Under the pieces are notes generated by a model. The model worked only from the letters and a program-made list of their open reading frames with translations, had not been told where the DNA came from and made no database searches. A stretch of DNA of 64,000 nt from Millionella massiliensis (GTDB lineage Bacteria; Bacteroidota; Bacteroidia; Bacteroidales; Rikenellaceae), in NCBI RefSeq assembly GCF_900104655.1, contig NZ_FNWD01000002.1, positions 2,216,246-2,280,245 on the forward strand. The letters are read 5' to 3'. Made by a program: the position numbers and the translations under genes. Numbering within the stretch: position 1 is the stretch's first letter; every line of letters begins with the position of its first letter. Shown here in pieces: positions 1 to 7,413 of this stretch.

Positions 1-1
1 G

Positions 2-223
2 CGTGTGCGTGCCGAGCGCCGTTACCGGGAGTTGCAGGCCAAGGGCGAGGCTGTGTCACTCGAAGAGATTGAACGTAATGTGCGTGAGCGTGACCGGCAG
101 GACGAGACGCGTGCGGTGAGTCCGTTGCGTCGTGCCGACGATGCGGTTTTGCTCGACAACAGCCACATGACTGTCGAGGAGCAGATGGAGTGGATCGACG
201 CCCAGTTGCGCCGTTTCGAGTAA
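2..223 (+). CDS. cmk: Cytidylate kinase, C-terminal part (cut by window start)
   Basis: The gene enters from the left edge in frame 2, and 73 residues are visible before the TAA stop. The visible part resembles the end of bacterial CMP kinase: an arginine-rich lid (RAERRYRE), the RDRQDETR-type nucleotide-binding segment, then the conserved DDAVLLDNSHMTVEEQ tail. The enzyme phosphorylates CMP and dCMP to the diphosphates in the cytoplasm, for nucleic acid synthesis. The N-terminal P-loop lies outside the window, so completeness cannot be judged. A strong hairpin terminator follows about 70 bases after the stop. Recognition rests on the tail only but is good. Confidence 0.85.
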   Translation, partial: RVRAERRYRELQAKGEAVSLEEIERNVRERDRQDETRAVSPLRRADDAVLLDNSHMTVEEQMEWIDAQLRRFE

Positions 224-292
224 CGTCTTCCCGTGATTTCAGGGAGGGTACCGTAAGAGGTCTTTTCTCGGCTTCCGGTTCAGCAAAAAAAG

Positions 293-334
293 ATCGAGGG
301 TTTCAGTCCGTGGACTGAAACCCTCGATTCTTTT
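293..334. terminator. Bidirectional intrinsic terminator between cmk and the decarboxylase operon
   Basis: A near-perfect inverted repeat of about 16 bp per arm (arms at about 293-308 and 313-328) is preceded by an A-run and followed by a T-rich stretch. It can end transcription of the convergent genes on both sides. Confidence 0.85.
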
Positions 335-351
335 CTTTCGCGGGCCTCCCG

Positions 352-1512
352 TTAGGAGAGGAAGCCCAGCAGGATACCGGCAGCAACGGCCGAGCCGATC
401 ACACCGGCCACGTTGGGGCCCATGGCGTGCATCAGCAGGTAGTTGGTCTTGTCGTACTTCATGCCGACTTCCTGCGATACGCGAGCCGAGTCGGGCACGG
501 CGGATACGCCGGCGTTACCGATCAGCGGGTTGATCTTATTACCCTCTTTGAGGAAGAGATTGAAGAATTTGACGAAGAGCACGCCGCCGAAGGTGGCCAC
601 CACGAACGAGGCGGCACCCAGACCGAAGATACCGAGCGATTTCCAGGTCAGGAAGGTGGTCGCCTGGGTCGAGGCGCCGACGGTCAGACCGATTAGGATC
701 GTAACGATGTCGATCATCGGGCCGCTGGCGGTGTTGGCCAGACGTTTGGTGACACCGCTCTCTTTGAGCAGGTTGCCGAAGAAGAGCATCCCGAGCAGCG
801 GCAGACCGGACGGTACAAGGAAACAGGTCAGCAGCATCCCGATGATGGGGAAGAGGATCTTCTCGCGCTGGGACACCTGACGCGGCGGTTTCATGCGGAT
901 GACGCGTTCCTTTTTGGTGGTCAGCAGTTTCATGATCGGGGGCTGGATCACAGGTACGAGCGCCATGTAGGAGTAGGCTGCGATGGCGATGGCTCCCATC
1001 AGGTCGGGAGCGAGCTTCGAGCTGAGGAAGATGGCGGTCGGACCGTCGGCACCGCCGATGATCCCGATGGCGCCGGCTTCGGCTGCCGTAAAGCCCAGTG
1101 CCAGGGCGGTAATGTAGGCTCCGAAGATACCGAGCTGGGCGGCTGCCCCGATCAGCATCAGTTTCGGGTTGGAGATCAGGGCCGAGAAGTCGGTCATGGC
1201 ACCGATTCCGAGGAAGATCAATGGGGGGTAGACCCCTTTGAGCACCCCGAAGTAGAGGTAGTTCAGAACCGATCCGTCTTCGTAGATACCGATCTGGAGT
1301 CCGGAGACGAAGGGGATGTTGCCGACCAGGATACCGAAACCGATGGGCAGAAGCAGCATCGGTTCATATTTTTTCGCGATGGCCAGGTAGATGAAGAAGA
1401 GCCCGACCGCGATCATGATGAGGTGGCCTGTGGTGACGTTCGCAAAGCCGGTGTAGCTCAGGAACTGCTGCAGGTTCTCACCGATAAATTCGAAAAAACT
1501 GTGGTTCTCCAT
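352..1512 (-). CDS. mmdB: Sodium-pumping methylmalonyl-CoA decarboxylase, beta (membrane) subunit
   Basis: This is the integral membrane subunit of a Na+-translocating biotin-dependent decarboxylase (OadB/GcdB/MmdB family). It decarboxylates carboxybiotin and couples this to Na+ export. The 386 residues are strongly hydrophobic with many membrane segments. The family motif GGADGPT at about residues 153-159 contains the conserved aspartate implicated in Na+ transport, and a second conserved region, GNAGVSAVPDSARVSQ, lies near residue 330. Length is typical. It is the last gene of a minus-strand operon with the biotin carrier, the gamma-type subunit and the carboxyltransferase, which identifies the substrate as methylmalonyl-CoA rather than oxaloacetate. 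The substrate assignment is inferred from the neighbouring epimerase and carboxyltransferase. Confidence 0.93.
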   Translation of the reverse strand: MENHSFFEFIGENLQQFLSYTGFANVTTGHLIMIAVGLFFIYLAIAKKYEPMLLLPIGFGILVGNIPFVSGLQIGIYEDGSVLNYLYFGVLKGVYPPLIFLGIGAMTDFSALISNPKLMLIGAAAQLGIFGAYITALALGFTAAEAGAIGIIGGADGPTAIFLSSKLAPDLMGAIAIAAYSYMALVPVIQPPIMKLLTTKKERVIRMKPPRQVSQREKILFPIIGMLLTCFLVPSGLPLLGMLFFGNLLKESGVTKRLANTASGPMIDIVTILIGLTVGASTQATTFLTWKSLGIFGLGAASFVVATFGGVLFVKFFNLFLKEGNKINPLIGNAGVSAVPDSARVSQEVGMKYDKTNYLLMHAMGPNVAGVIGSAVAAGILLGFLS

Positions 1513-1518
1513 AGTGTG

Positions 1519-1971
1519 CTATCCGATTGTGATTAATATGTCGCCTTCGAGCACGGAGTCTCCTTTTCGGGCTTTGATCTCTTTGACGGTACCGTCGCGG
1601 TCGGAGTCGATGTTGTTCTCCATCTTCATGGCTTCGAGGATCATCAGGCGCTGGCCGGTTTTGACGGTGTCGCCCACGTGTACCATCACGTCGAGCACCA
1701 CGCCGGGCAGCGGCGACTTGATGTTGCCGGCGGCCACCGAAGCGGTCGAGGCGGGACTGGCCGTACGGGCCGTGGCGGGATGGGGATCGGTGTCTGCCGT
1801 GGCGGGTTTTTGTACGATTTTCGGGGTCTTGGTCACCTTGGGGGCGTTCATGCCTTCGACTTCCACTTCGTACTGGGTCCCGTTGACGTTGACCTGAGCG
1901 GTGTTGTCTTCTACGTTGGATATGGTTACGGCGTATTCGTTGCCGTTGATTTTGATCTTATATTCTTTCAT
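1519..1971 (-). CDS. mmdC: Biotin carrier protein of methylmalonyl-CoA decarboxylase
   Basis: This 150-residue biotinyl-domain protein carries the carboxyl group between the carboxyltransferase and the membrane beta subunit. The biotinylation motif EAMKM is at residues 113-117, with Lys116 as the biotin acceptor. It sits in a C-terminal biotinyl/lipoyl fold of about 70 residues, after an N-terminal domain and an Ala/Pro/Thr-rich flexible linker (about residues 48-82). The start at 1971 gives the usual MKEYK beginning; an in-frame extension upstream would run into the intergenic gap and is unlikely. It lies 6 bases from the beta-subunit gene and 14 from the gamma-type gene, so they are probably co-transcribed. 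Confidence 0.93.
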   Translation of the reverse strand: MKEYKIKINGNEYAVTISNVEDNTAQVNVNGTQYEVEVEGMNAPKVTKTPKIVQKPATADTDPHPATARTASPASTASVAAGNIKSPLPGVVLDVMVHVGDTVKTGQRLMILEAMKMENNIDSDRDGTVKEIKARKGDSVLEGDILITIG

Positions 1972-1985
1972 TGCAGGGTGGGTCG

Positions 1986-2891
1986 TTATTTGCGGATCGG
2001 TTGGTTGTTGAGTCCGTAGATTTTGGAGCTCCACGGCGAGTAGACACGGGCTACGCGGTTGATGGTCAACACGTGCGACTCGATGTCGTGCAGGTCTTCC
2101 TCGTAGCGTCGCAGGGCGATGGCGATGGCGGCGATCTCTTCACCGATCAGCTGGTCGGTCGAAGCGGAGGCTGTCTTGGCGGTTGCGGCTGCGGGCGCGG
2201 CTGTTTTCTGCTCTTTTTTCTGCGTTGCACGGTTCATCGTCTTGCCGATGGTCCGGAAGAAGAGGTAGAGCAGAATCAGTGCCGAGAAGACCACGGACAT
2301 GGCGGTGATGGCCATGACGGCACCCGACGGGTCGCGCTGGCGGAATTTCTCGGCGGCCGGCAGTGTCTCTTCCGTTTCGTTGGCCTGCATCGGGGTGATG
2401 CCGGCCAGCGGGCCGAAGGTCAGTTCGCCGCTCTTCGGGTGGAAGGACCAGCCGATCGAGACGTCGGGAAGCTGGGCTTTTACGTCGTAAACCACCGAAT
2501 CCATAACGTTTTTGCCCTGGTCCATGAAGGCGATGTAGCCGGTCTCGTCGAGCACGAAGTTGGTGTGGAACGTGCCACGGTTCGAGGTGCTGTCGGCGAA
2601 GAAGATGACATAGCCCTGGGGGGCAATCTGGGTTCGGGCGTCGTTTTTCGGAATGCGGTAGGTGCGCGTGGCGTCGCCCTGTTTGACGGTCAGGTAGGCG
2701 CCGCCGATGTTGACGCTGGAGTAACCGGTGTTGTGGAGTTCGATCCAGCCTACGTGGTTGCCGTGGTCGTCGACGTAGCTGGTGCGGTTATCGACCAGTA
2801 CTTCGTTGATCCGGATATCTTTGAGGCCTTGGGCATGCAGGGCGCTGGCACTGACGGCCAGGCACAGCAGTATCAATAGTCTTTTCATCAT
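1986..2891 (-). CDS. mmdD: OadG-like gamma/delta subunit fused to a periplasmic lamin-tail domain
   Basis: This is the small membrane-anchor subunit of the Na+ pump in an enlarged form. Residues 1-20 look like a signal peptide (MMKRLLILLCLAVSASALHA). Residues about 22-140 resemble a lamin-tail (LTD) beta-sandwich, with IRINEVLVDN, GWIELHNTG and GYVIFFAD segments. A single membrane helix lies at about 191-213. It is followed by an Ala-rich linker and the C-terminal EEIAAIAIALRRYEEDLHD-type tail expected in OadG-like proteins. In oxaloacetate decarboxylase the gamma chain is only about 80 residues and assembles alpha with beta. The extra outward-facing domain has no assigned job. A start one codon later is equally possible. 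Confidence 0.85.
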   Translation of the reverse strand: MMKRLLILLCLAVSASALHAQGLKDIRINEVLVDNRTSYVDDHGNHVGWIELHNTGYSSVNIGGAYLTVKQGDATRTYRIPKNDARTQIAPQGYVIFFADSTSNRGTFHTNFVLDETGYIAFMDQGKNVMDSVVYDVKAQLPDVSIGWSFHPKSGELTFGPLAGITPMQANETEETLPAAEKFRQRDPSGAVMAITAMSVVFSALILLYLFFRTIGKTMNRATQKKEQKTAAPAAATAKTASASTDQLIGEEIAAIAIALRRYEEDLHDIESHVLTINRVARVYSPWSSKIYGLNNQPIRK

Positions 2892-2905
2892 ACGCTCCCT
2901 CCGGT

Positions 2906-4468
2906 TTACAGCGGAATGTTGGAATGTTTCTTGGGCGGGTTGACGACTTTCTTGGTCACGAGCGACTGCAGCGCGCGGATCACGCGGAAACGGGTGTTGC
3001 GCGGCTCGATCACGTCGTCAATGTAGCCGTATTTGGCTGCCACGTAGGGGTTGGCGAATTTGGTGCGGTACTCTTCCTCTTTTTCGGCCAGGAATTCCGC
3101 GCGTTTGGCGGGATCTTCGATGGCTTTGGCTTCTTTGGCCATGAGCACTTCGACGGCACCCTGGGCACCCATTACGGCGATTTCGGCGGTGGGCCATGCG
3201 TAGTTCAGGTCGCCGCGCAGGTGTTTCGAGCTCATCACGCAGTAGGCGCCGCCGTAGGCTTTGCGCAGGATGACGGTCACTTTGGGCACGGTGGCTTCGC
3301 CGTATGCGAAGAGCAGTTTGGCGCCGTGGGTGATGATGCCGCCGTATTCCTGGGCGGTGCCGGGCAGGAAGCCGGGAACGTCGACCAGCGTGACGATCGG
3401 GATGTTGAAGGCGTCGCAGAAGCGAACGAAGCGGGCGGCCTTACGGCTGGCGTTGATGTCGAGCACGCCGGCGTAGTATTTCGGCTGGTTGGCGATGATG
3501 CCGACGCTCTGGCCGTTGAAGCGGGCGAAACCGGTGACGATGTTGGGGGCGAAGGTGCGTTGCGATTCGAGGAATTCGCGGTTGTCCACGATGGCGTGGA
3601 TCACGTCCAGTACGTCGTACGGTTTGTTGGGGTTGTCGGGGATGATTTCGTTGAGCGAGTCTTCGAGACGGTCGATGTCGTCGGTGCAGACGGCCAGCGG
3701 AGCGTCTTCGAGGTTGTTCTGGGGCAGGTAGCTGAGCAGTTTGCGGATCAGGGCCATCCCCTCTTCTTCGGTTTCGCTCACGAAGTGGGCCACGCCCGAT
3801 TTGGTGGAGTGCATCGATGCGCCGCCGAGCTGTTCCTGGGTGACCTCTTCGCCGGTGACGGTTTTAACGACCTTCGGGCCGGTCACGAACATGTAGCTGG
3901 TGCCTTTGTTCATCAGGATGAAGTCGGTCAGGGCGGGCGAGTAGACGGCGCCGCCGGCGCAGGGACCGAAGATGGCCGAAATCTGCGGGATTACCCCGGA
4001 GGCCATGATGTTGCGTTGGAAGATTTCGGTATATCCGCTCAGGGCGTTGACGGCTTCCTGGATGCGGGCTCCGCCGGAGTCGTTGATGCCGATCACGGGG
4101 GCGCCGTTCTTCATGGCCATGTCCATCACTTTACAGATCTTGGCGGCGAAGGTTTCGGAGAGCGAGCCGCCGAAGACGGTGAAGTCCTGGCTGAAGACGT
4201 AGACCAGACGGCCGTCGATGGTGCCGTAGCCGGTCACCACGCCGTCGCCGTAGTACGACTCTTTGTCGATGCCGAAGTTGTTGCACCGGTGGGTGACGAA
4301 CATGTCGAATTCTTCGAAGCTGCCTTCGTCCAGAAGCATGTCGATACGCTCACGGGCGGTGAGCTTGCCTTTTGCATGTTGCGAGTCGATGCGCTTTTGT
4401 CCGCCGCCAAGTTTGGCTTTTTCGCGGAGTGCAACGAGCTCTTTGATTTTTTCTTGGTTGACGCTCAT
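2906..4468 (-). CDS. mmdA: Methylmalonyl-CoA decarboxylase alpha subunit (carboxyltransferase)
   Basis: This 520-residue protein has the two-domain crotonase-like fold of the propionyl-CoA carboxylase beta / methylmalonyl-CoA decarboxylase alpha family. It transfers the carboxyl group of methylmalonyl-CoA to biotin on the carrier protein, releasing propionyl-CoA. Visible family landmarks are the N-terminal [20 protein letters not shown] segment, the oxyanion-hole glycines in [20 protein letters not shown], and the C-terminal [10 protein letters not shown] and [16 protein letters not shown]. No biotin carboxylase gene is nearby, which favours decarboxylase over an ATP-dependent carboxylase. 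It lies 14 bases from the gamma-type gene and about 206 bases from the epimerase gene. Confidence 0.93.
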   Translation of the reverse strand: MSVNQEKIKELVALREKAKLGGGQKRIDSQHAKGKLTARERIDMLLDEGSFEEFDMFVTHRCNNFGIDKESYYGDGVVTGYGTIDGRLVYVFSQDFTVFGGSLSETFAAKICKVMDMAMKNGAPVIGINDSGGARIQEAVNALSGYTEIFQRNIMASGVIPQISAIFGPCAGGAVYSPALTDFILMNKGTSYMFVTGPKVVKTVTGEEVTQEQLGGASMHSTKSGVAHFVSETEEEGMALIRKLLSYLPQNNLEDAPLAVCTDDIDRLEDSLNEIIPDNPNKPYDVLDVIHAIVDNREFLESQRTFAPNIVTGFARFNGQSVGIIANQPKYYAGVLDINASRKAARFVRFCDAFNIPIVTLVDVPGFLPGTAQEYGGIITHGAKLLFAYGEATVPKVTVILRKAYGGAYCVMSSKHLRGDLNYAWPTAEIAVMGAQGAVEVLMAKEAKAIEDPAKRAEFLAEKEEEYRTKFANPYVAAKYGYIDDVIEPRNTRFRVIRALQSLVTKKVVNPPKKHSNIPL

Positions 4469-4674
4469 AAAAAAGTTTGTGTGGTTCGGTTTTTATTCGT
4501 GATACGCGTTAATGGCGGGTATCGGCTCCACGGGAGGTGACTGTTCTTTTCGGGAACAGGAATAACCTTCCGGAAACTTTCAGGGATGCTGGTGCAGTCC
4601 CACGTCGCCCGGACCTTGTGTGGCGGTGACGCGTTTTTTAGGGAGGGGAGCCGGTGCCCGGCGAAACGGGACGG

Positions 4675-5091
4675 TTATTTTTTTGCGGGGTCTTCGCAGA
4701 GTTCGGTCAGCACGCCCATGGTTGATTTCGGATGCAGGAAGGCGATGTTCAGCCCTTCGGCGCCTTTGCGGGGAGCTTTGTCGATCAGTTGCACTTCGTT
4801 TGCGGCGCATTCGGCCAGTGCTTCGGCCACGCCGTCGGCCACGGCGAATGCCAGGTGGTGGATGCCTTCGCCGCGTTTTTCGATGAATTTGGCGACGGCG
4901 CTATCGGGCGAGGTCGGTTCGAGCAGTTCGAGTTTCGTCTGGCCGACTTTGAAAAAGGCGGTACGTACTTTCTGGTCTGCAACCTCTTCGATGCTGTAAC
5001 ATTTCAGTCCGAGCACTTTTTCATAATAGGGGATGGCCTGTTCGAGACTTTTCACCGCGATACCGAGGTGTTCGATGTGGGAGATGTTCAT
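4675..5091 (-). CDS. mce: Methylmalonyl-CoA epimerase
   Basis: This 138-residue protein of the vicinal-oxygen-chelate (glyoxalase-like) superfamily interconverts (R)- and (S)-methylmalonyl-CoA, between the mutase and the decarboxylase in propionate formation. Two paired beta-alpha-beta modules are visible. Metal-ligand candidates are the histidine in ISHIEHLGIAV near the N-terminus, the histidine pair in GEGIHHLAFAV at mid-protein, and the glutamate in GVLTELCE near the C-terminus. Length is normal. It is the promoter-proximal gene of the decarboxylase group, so one transcript could supply epimerase and pump together. Confidence 0.92.
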   Translation of the reverse strand: MNISHIEHLGIAVKSLEQAIPYYEKVLGLKCYSIEEVADQKVRTAFFKVGQTKLELLEPTSPDSAVAKFIEKRGEGIHHLAFAVADGVAEALAECAANEVQLIDKAPRKGAEGLNIAFLHPKSTMGVLTELCEDPAKK

Positions 5092-5148
5092 AGTATGTTG
5101 ATTTTTAGTCGTTTGGGTTTGGTTGGCGAGCTTGTTCCTCGCCTCTCA

Positions 5149-5156
5149 CAAAGTTA
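5149..5156 (-). promoter_or_regulatory. Candidate -7 box for the methylmalonyl-CoA operon
   Basis: On the minus strand this reads TAACTTTG, matching the Bacteroidetes TAnnTTTG -7 consensus, about 58 bases before the mce start. A TTG-containing -33 candidate lies roughly 19 bases further upstream. Confidence 0.6.
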
Positions 5157-5185
5157 ATTTTTGTTTTTTAAATAACAACGAGGTA

Positions 5186-5551
5186 TCAGTAAACTTTTCC
5201 GCGAAGCACGGCTTGCGGGGTTTGTTCCGTAGCGGGATGGGTCACGAAACGCACCGTTTTGTAGAAAGCGCCGCGGTCGGTGGGGGTCAGTGTCACCGTG
5301 ACCCGAAGCGTGTCGCCCGGCATGATGGGGGCTTTCGACCAGGTGGGCTTTGTGCAGGTGCAGTCGGTCTGTATGTCGCGAACCACCACCGGCTTTTGCG
5401 AGCGGTTGATGCAATTCAGCGTGATGCGGTTTTTCGATTTGAGGGCGATTTCGCCCATCTGTACCGTGGAGGGGGTGATCTCCAGCGACTGGGCCTCCGA
5501 GGCGAGGCTCATCGCCGTCAAAAGCGTGCCGAGAAAGAGAATTTTTACCAT
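5186..5551 (-). CDS. DUF1573 secreted protein
   Basis: This 121-residue protein has a signal peptide (MVKILFLGTLLTAMSLASEA) and one DUF1573 domain, a small Ig-like beta sandwich common in Bacteroidetes. Family features seen are LEITPSTVQMGEIALKSK at the start, the IQTDCTCTKPTWSK cysteine motif, and the IMPGDTLRVTVTLTPTDRG turn. Its function is unknown; such proteins are exported and probably periplasmic. The start at 5551 was chosen because it gives a clean signal peptide; an upstream TTG would add 14 residues overlapping the divergent promoter region. It is transcribed divergently from the transglutaminase-like gene. Confidence 0.85.
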   Translation of the reverse strand: MVKILFLGTLLTAMSLASEAQSLEITPSTVQMGEIALKSKNRITLNCINRSQKPVVVRDIQTDCTCTKPTWSKAPIMPGDTLRVTVTLTPTDRGAFYKTVRFVTHPATEQTPQAVLRGKVY

Positions 5552-5568
5552 AATACCCACAAAATTAA

Positions 5569-5576
5569 TATCTTTG
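5569..5576 (+). promoter_or_regulatory. Candidate -7 box for the transglutaminase-like gene
   Basis: TATCTTTG matches TAnnTTTG exactly and lies 33 bases before the ATG at 5609, in the gap between two divergent genes. Confidence 0.6.
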
Positions 5577-5608
5577 TCATCACTTAGAATCAACTAACTC
5601 ACAATAAT

Positions 5609-6829
5609 ATGAAGAAAACTTCACTCTTTGCCTCCCTGGCTGCCGTTGCCCTGATGTTTTCGTGCGCCAGCGACCCCTACAAGGGACTCGACCCGAAACT
5701 GGCTGCCGATCTGCAGGCCAACATCGCCGCTGCCGGCGAAAACGGAAAAGAACTGCTCGCGGCCATCACGCAGGCCCCCGAAGCCCAGAAAGAGGGGATG
5801 GCCTACCTGATCGCCTACATGCCCGAAGGCGACCGCGATACGCTGAAGGCCGACTTCCTGCTCGAGGAGGTGGGTTGGGCCTACAAGGCGCGTGAAACCT
5901 TCCCGTGGACCAAGGCGCTTCCCGACTCGATCTTCTACAACGACGTGCTGCCCTACGCTTCGATGGACGAACACCGCGAAACGTGGCGTGCGATGTTCTG
6001 GGAAAAACTCTACCCGCTGGTGGACAGCATCACCGACGTGCGTGCGGCCATCGATACGATTAACAAACAGCTCCAGTATCTGGTGAAGGTGGAATACAAC
6101 ACCAAACGCGAAAAACCGAACCAGTCGCCGGCCGAATCGATGCGTCAGGGGATGGCTTCGTGCAGCGGGCTGTCGATCCTGCTGACCGACGCTTTCCGTA
6201 CGATGGGTATTCCGTCGCGTATTGCCGGTACTCCGCTGTGGGTGTCGAAAGAGGGCAACCACAACTGGACCGAAATCTGGATCGACGGAGACTGGTACTT
6301 CACCGAATACTATCCCACCCCGGCCCTGAACCACAGCTGGTTCCTGGAACGTGCCGGTAAGGCCGACAAGAGCGATCCCATCTACTGGATGTACGCTACC
6401 TCGTGGAAACCCACCGGTCTGCACTTCCCGATGGTTTGGGACATGGAGAACAAGAACGTTCCGGGTATCGACGTGACCGACTTTTACATCGACCTCTACA
6501 ACGCCCAGATGGCTGAAGCCAAGAACGGTGCTCCGGTAGTGATCCGTGTATTCAAGACGAAAGACGGCGGACGCAGCAGCGCTGACCGCGTCGCTCAGGA
6601 CGTGAAGGTGGTGGATGCCGACGGCAATATGGTTGCTGCGGGTAAGACTGCCGGTCCGACCGCCGACATGAACGACTACCTGACCCTCTACCTGCCGTTC
6701 GACCGTGAACTGAAGGCTCAGTTCACCGACGCTTCGGGTGCCGTGCAGAGTGCCGACATCAAAACCCCGAAGGCTGCCAAAGAGGGTGAAGAACTGACTC
6801 CGATCGAAATCGAACTTTACGCTGAATAA
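5609..6829 (+). CDS. Transglutaminase-like lipoprotein
   Basis: This 406-residue predicted lipoprotein has a signal sequence ending at a lipobox (MFSCAS, lipidated Cys20). It carries a transglutaminase/protease-like core: Cys185 in SCSGLS, His218 in NHNWTEIW and Asp226 in WIDGDWYF form the expected Cys-His-Asp triad. After the catalytic core (to about residue 280) comes a C-terminal beta-rich region. Proteins of this type are anchored in the outer or inner membrane facing the periplasm and probably cleave or crosslink peptides; the substrate is unknown. It stands alone between a Bacteroidetes-type promoter and a strong terminator. Confidence 0.88.
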   Translation: MKKTSLFASLAAVALMFSCASDPYKGLDPKLAADLQANIAAAGENGKELLAAITQAPEAQKEGMAYLIAYMPEGDRDTLKADFLLEEVGWAYKARETFPWTKALPDSIFYNDVLPYASMDEHRETWRAMFWEKLYPLVDSITDVRAAIDTINKQLQYLVKVEYNTKREKPNQSPAESMRQGMASCSGLSILLTDAFRTMGIPSRIAGTPLWVSKEGNHNWTEIWIDGDWYFTEYYPTPALNHSWFLERAGKADKSDPIYWMYATSWKPTGLHFPMVWDMENKNVPGIDVTDFYIDLYNAQMAEAKNGAPVVIRVFKTKDGGRSSADRVAQDVKVVDADGNMVAAGKTAGPTADMNDYLTLYLPFDRELKAQFTDASGAVQSADIKTPKAAKEGEELTPIEIELYAE

Positions 6830-6890
6830 TCCTCTCGATGAGGCGGGGCGTGATGCAGCGCGCTCCGGATTGCAAACGGCACATATAGAA

Positions 6891-6943
6891 GCCCTGCTGA
6901 CGATTTTCCCGAGATTCCGGGAGTGTGTCAGCAGGGCTTTTTG
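6891..6943 (+). terminator. Intrinsic terminator after the transglutaminase-like gene
   Basis: Arms gccctgctgac and gtcagcagggc pair, with a smaller inner hairpin, and are followed by a run of T. Confidence 0.85.
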
Positions 6944-7413
6944 TATTCAGTATGCATGTCCGGATTTTAGGAAGATTAGTGTTGCTGGCAGAGGTAAATT
7001 CCCGGGAGAGGCGGAACCGGTGCGGTGGAAGATCTCAAGGCCGACGGGAGATGGCTCAGCAAACCATGTGCATCGGAGCAGCGGTTGCGACCGTCACGGA
7101 AGTAGCGGAGAAAAGGAGAGTGCCGTTTGACGAAATGGGTGTTGTGTGTCTGACGGGTGTGAATCGTTTTTGTGATAATTGTTCGGAAGAAGGTCTGCAT
7201 ACGGACAGTGATGCAGGCCTTGCAGATAAGATCAAGGACGGAAAATCGACAATCCCCAATCATCACGGAGAGGATTGTGAGTGGACTTTTCCTCTCGTGG
7301 AGGAGTGTAAAACAAGCGTGCCGCATCGTAACGATTTACGATGCGGCACGCTCTTTATTTAACCGGGACCGCCGGTGTGGGAACCCGGTTGCAGTGGAGG
7401 AGGTGTCTCCCTT
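6944..7413. other. Gene-poor stretch between two terminators
   Basis: About 470 bases separate the terminator of the transglutaminase-like gene from the next gene end. Open frames exist on both strands, but none has a recognisable family, signal or domain, and their composition does not look coding. I see no tRNA, rRNA or known RNA motif. The right part holds a strong hairpin (7316-7360). Confidence 0.5.
7316..7360. terminator. Intrinsic terminator, 16-bp arms
   Basis: Arms at 7316-7331 and 7336-7351 are perfectly complementary with a 4-base loop and a T-rich 3' side on the plus strand. It may also serve the minus-strand hydrolase gene ending at 7414. Confidence 0.8.

Noticed and set aside
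6925-7362. Open frames of 116-145 codons on both strands after the transglutaminase-like gene
   Set aside because: No signal, domain or compositional sign of coding. The frames overlap each other and cross a terminator hairpin.
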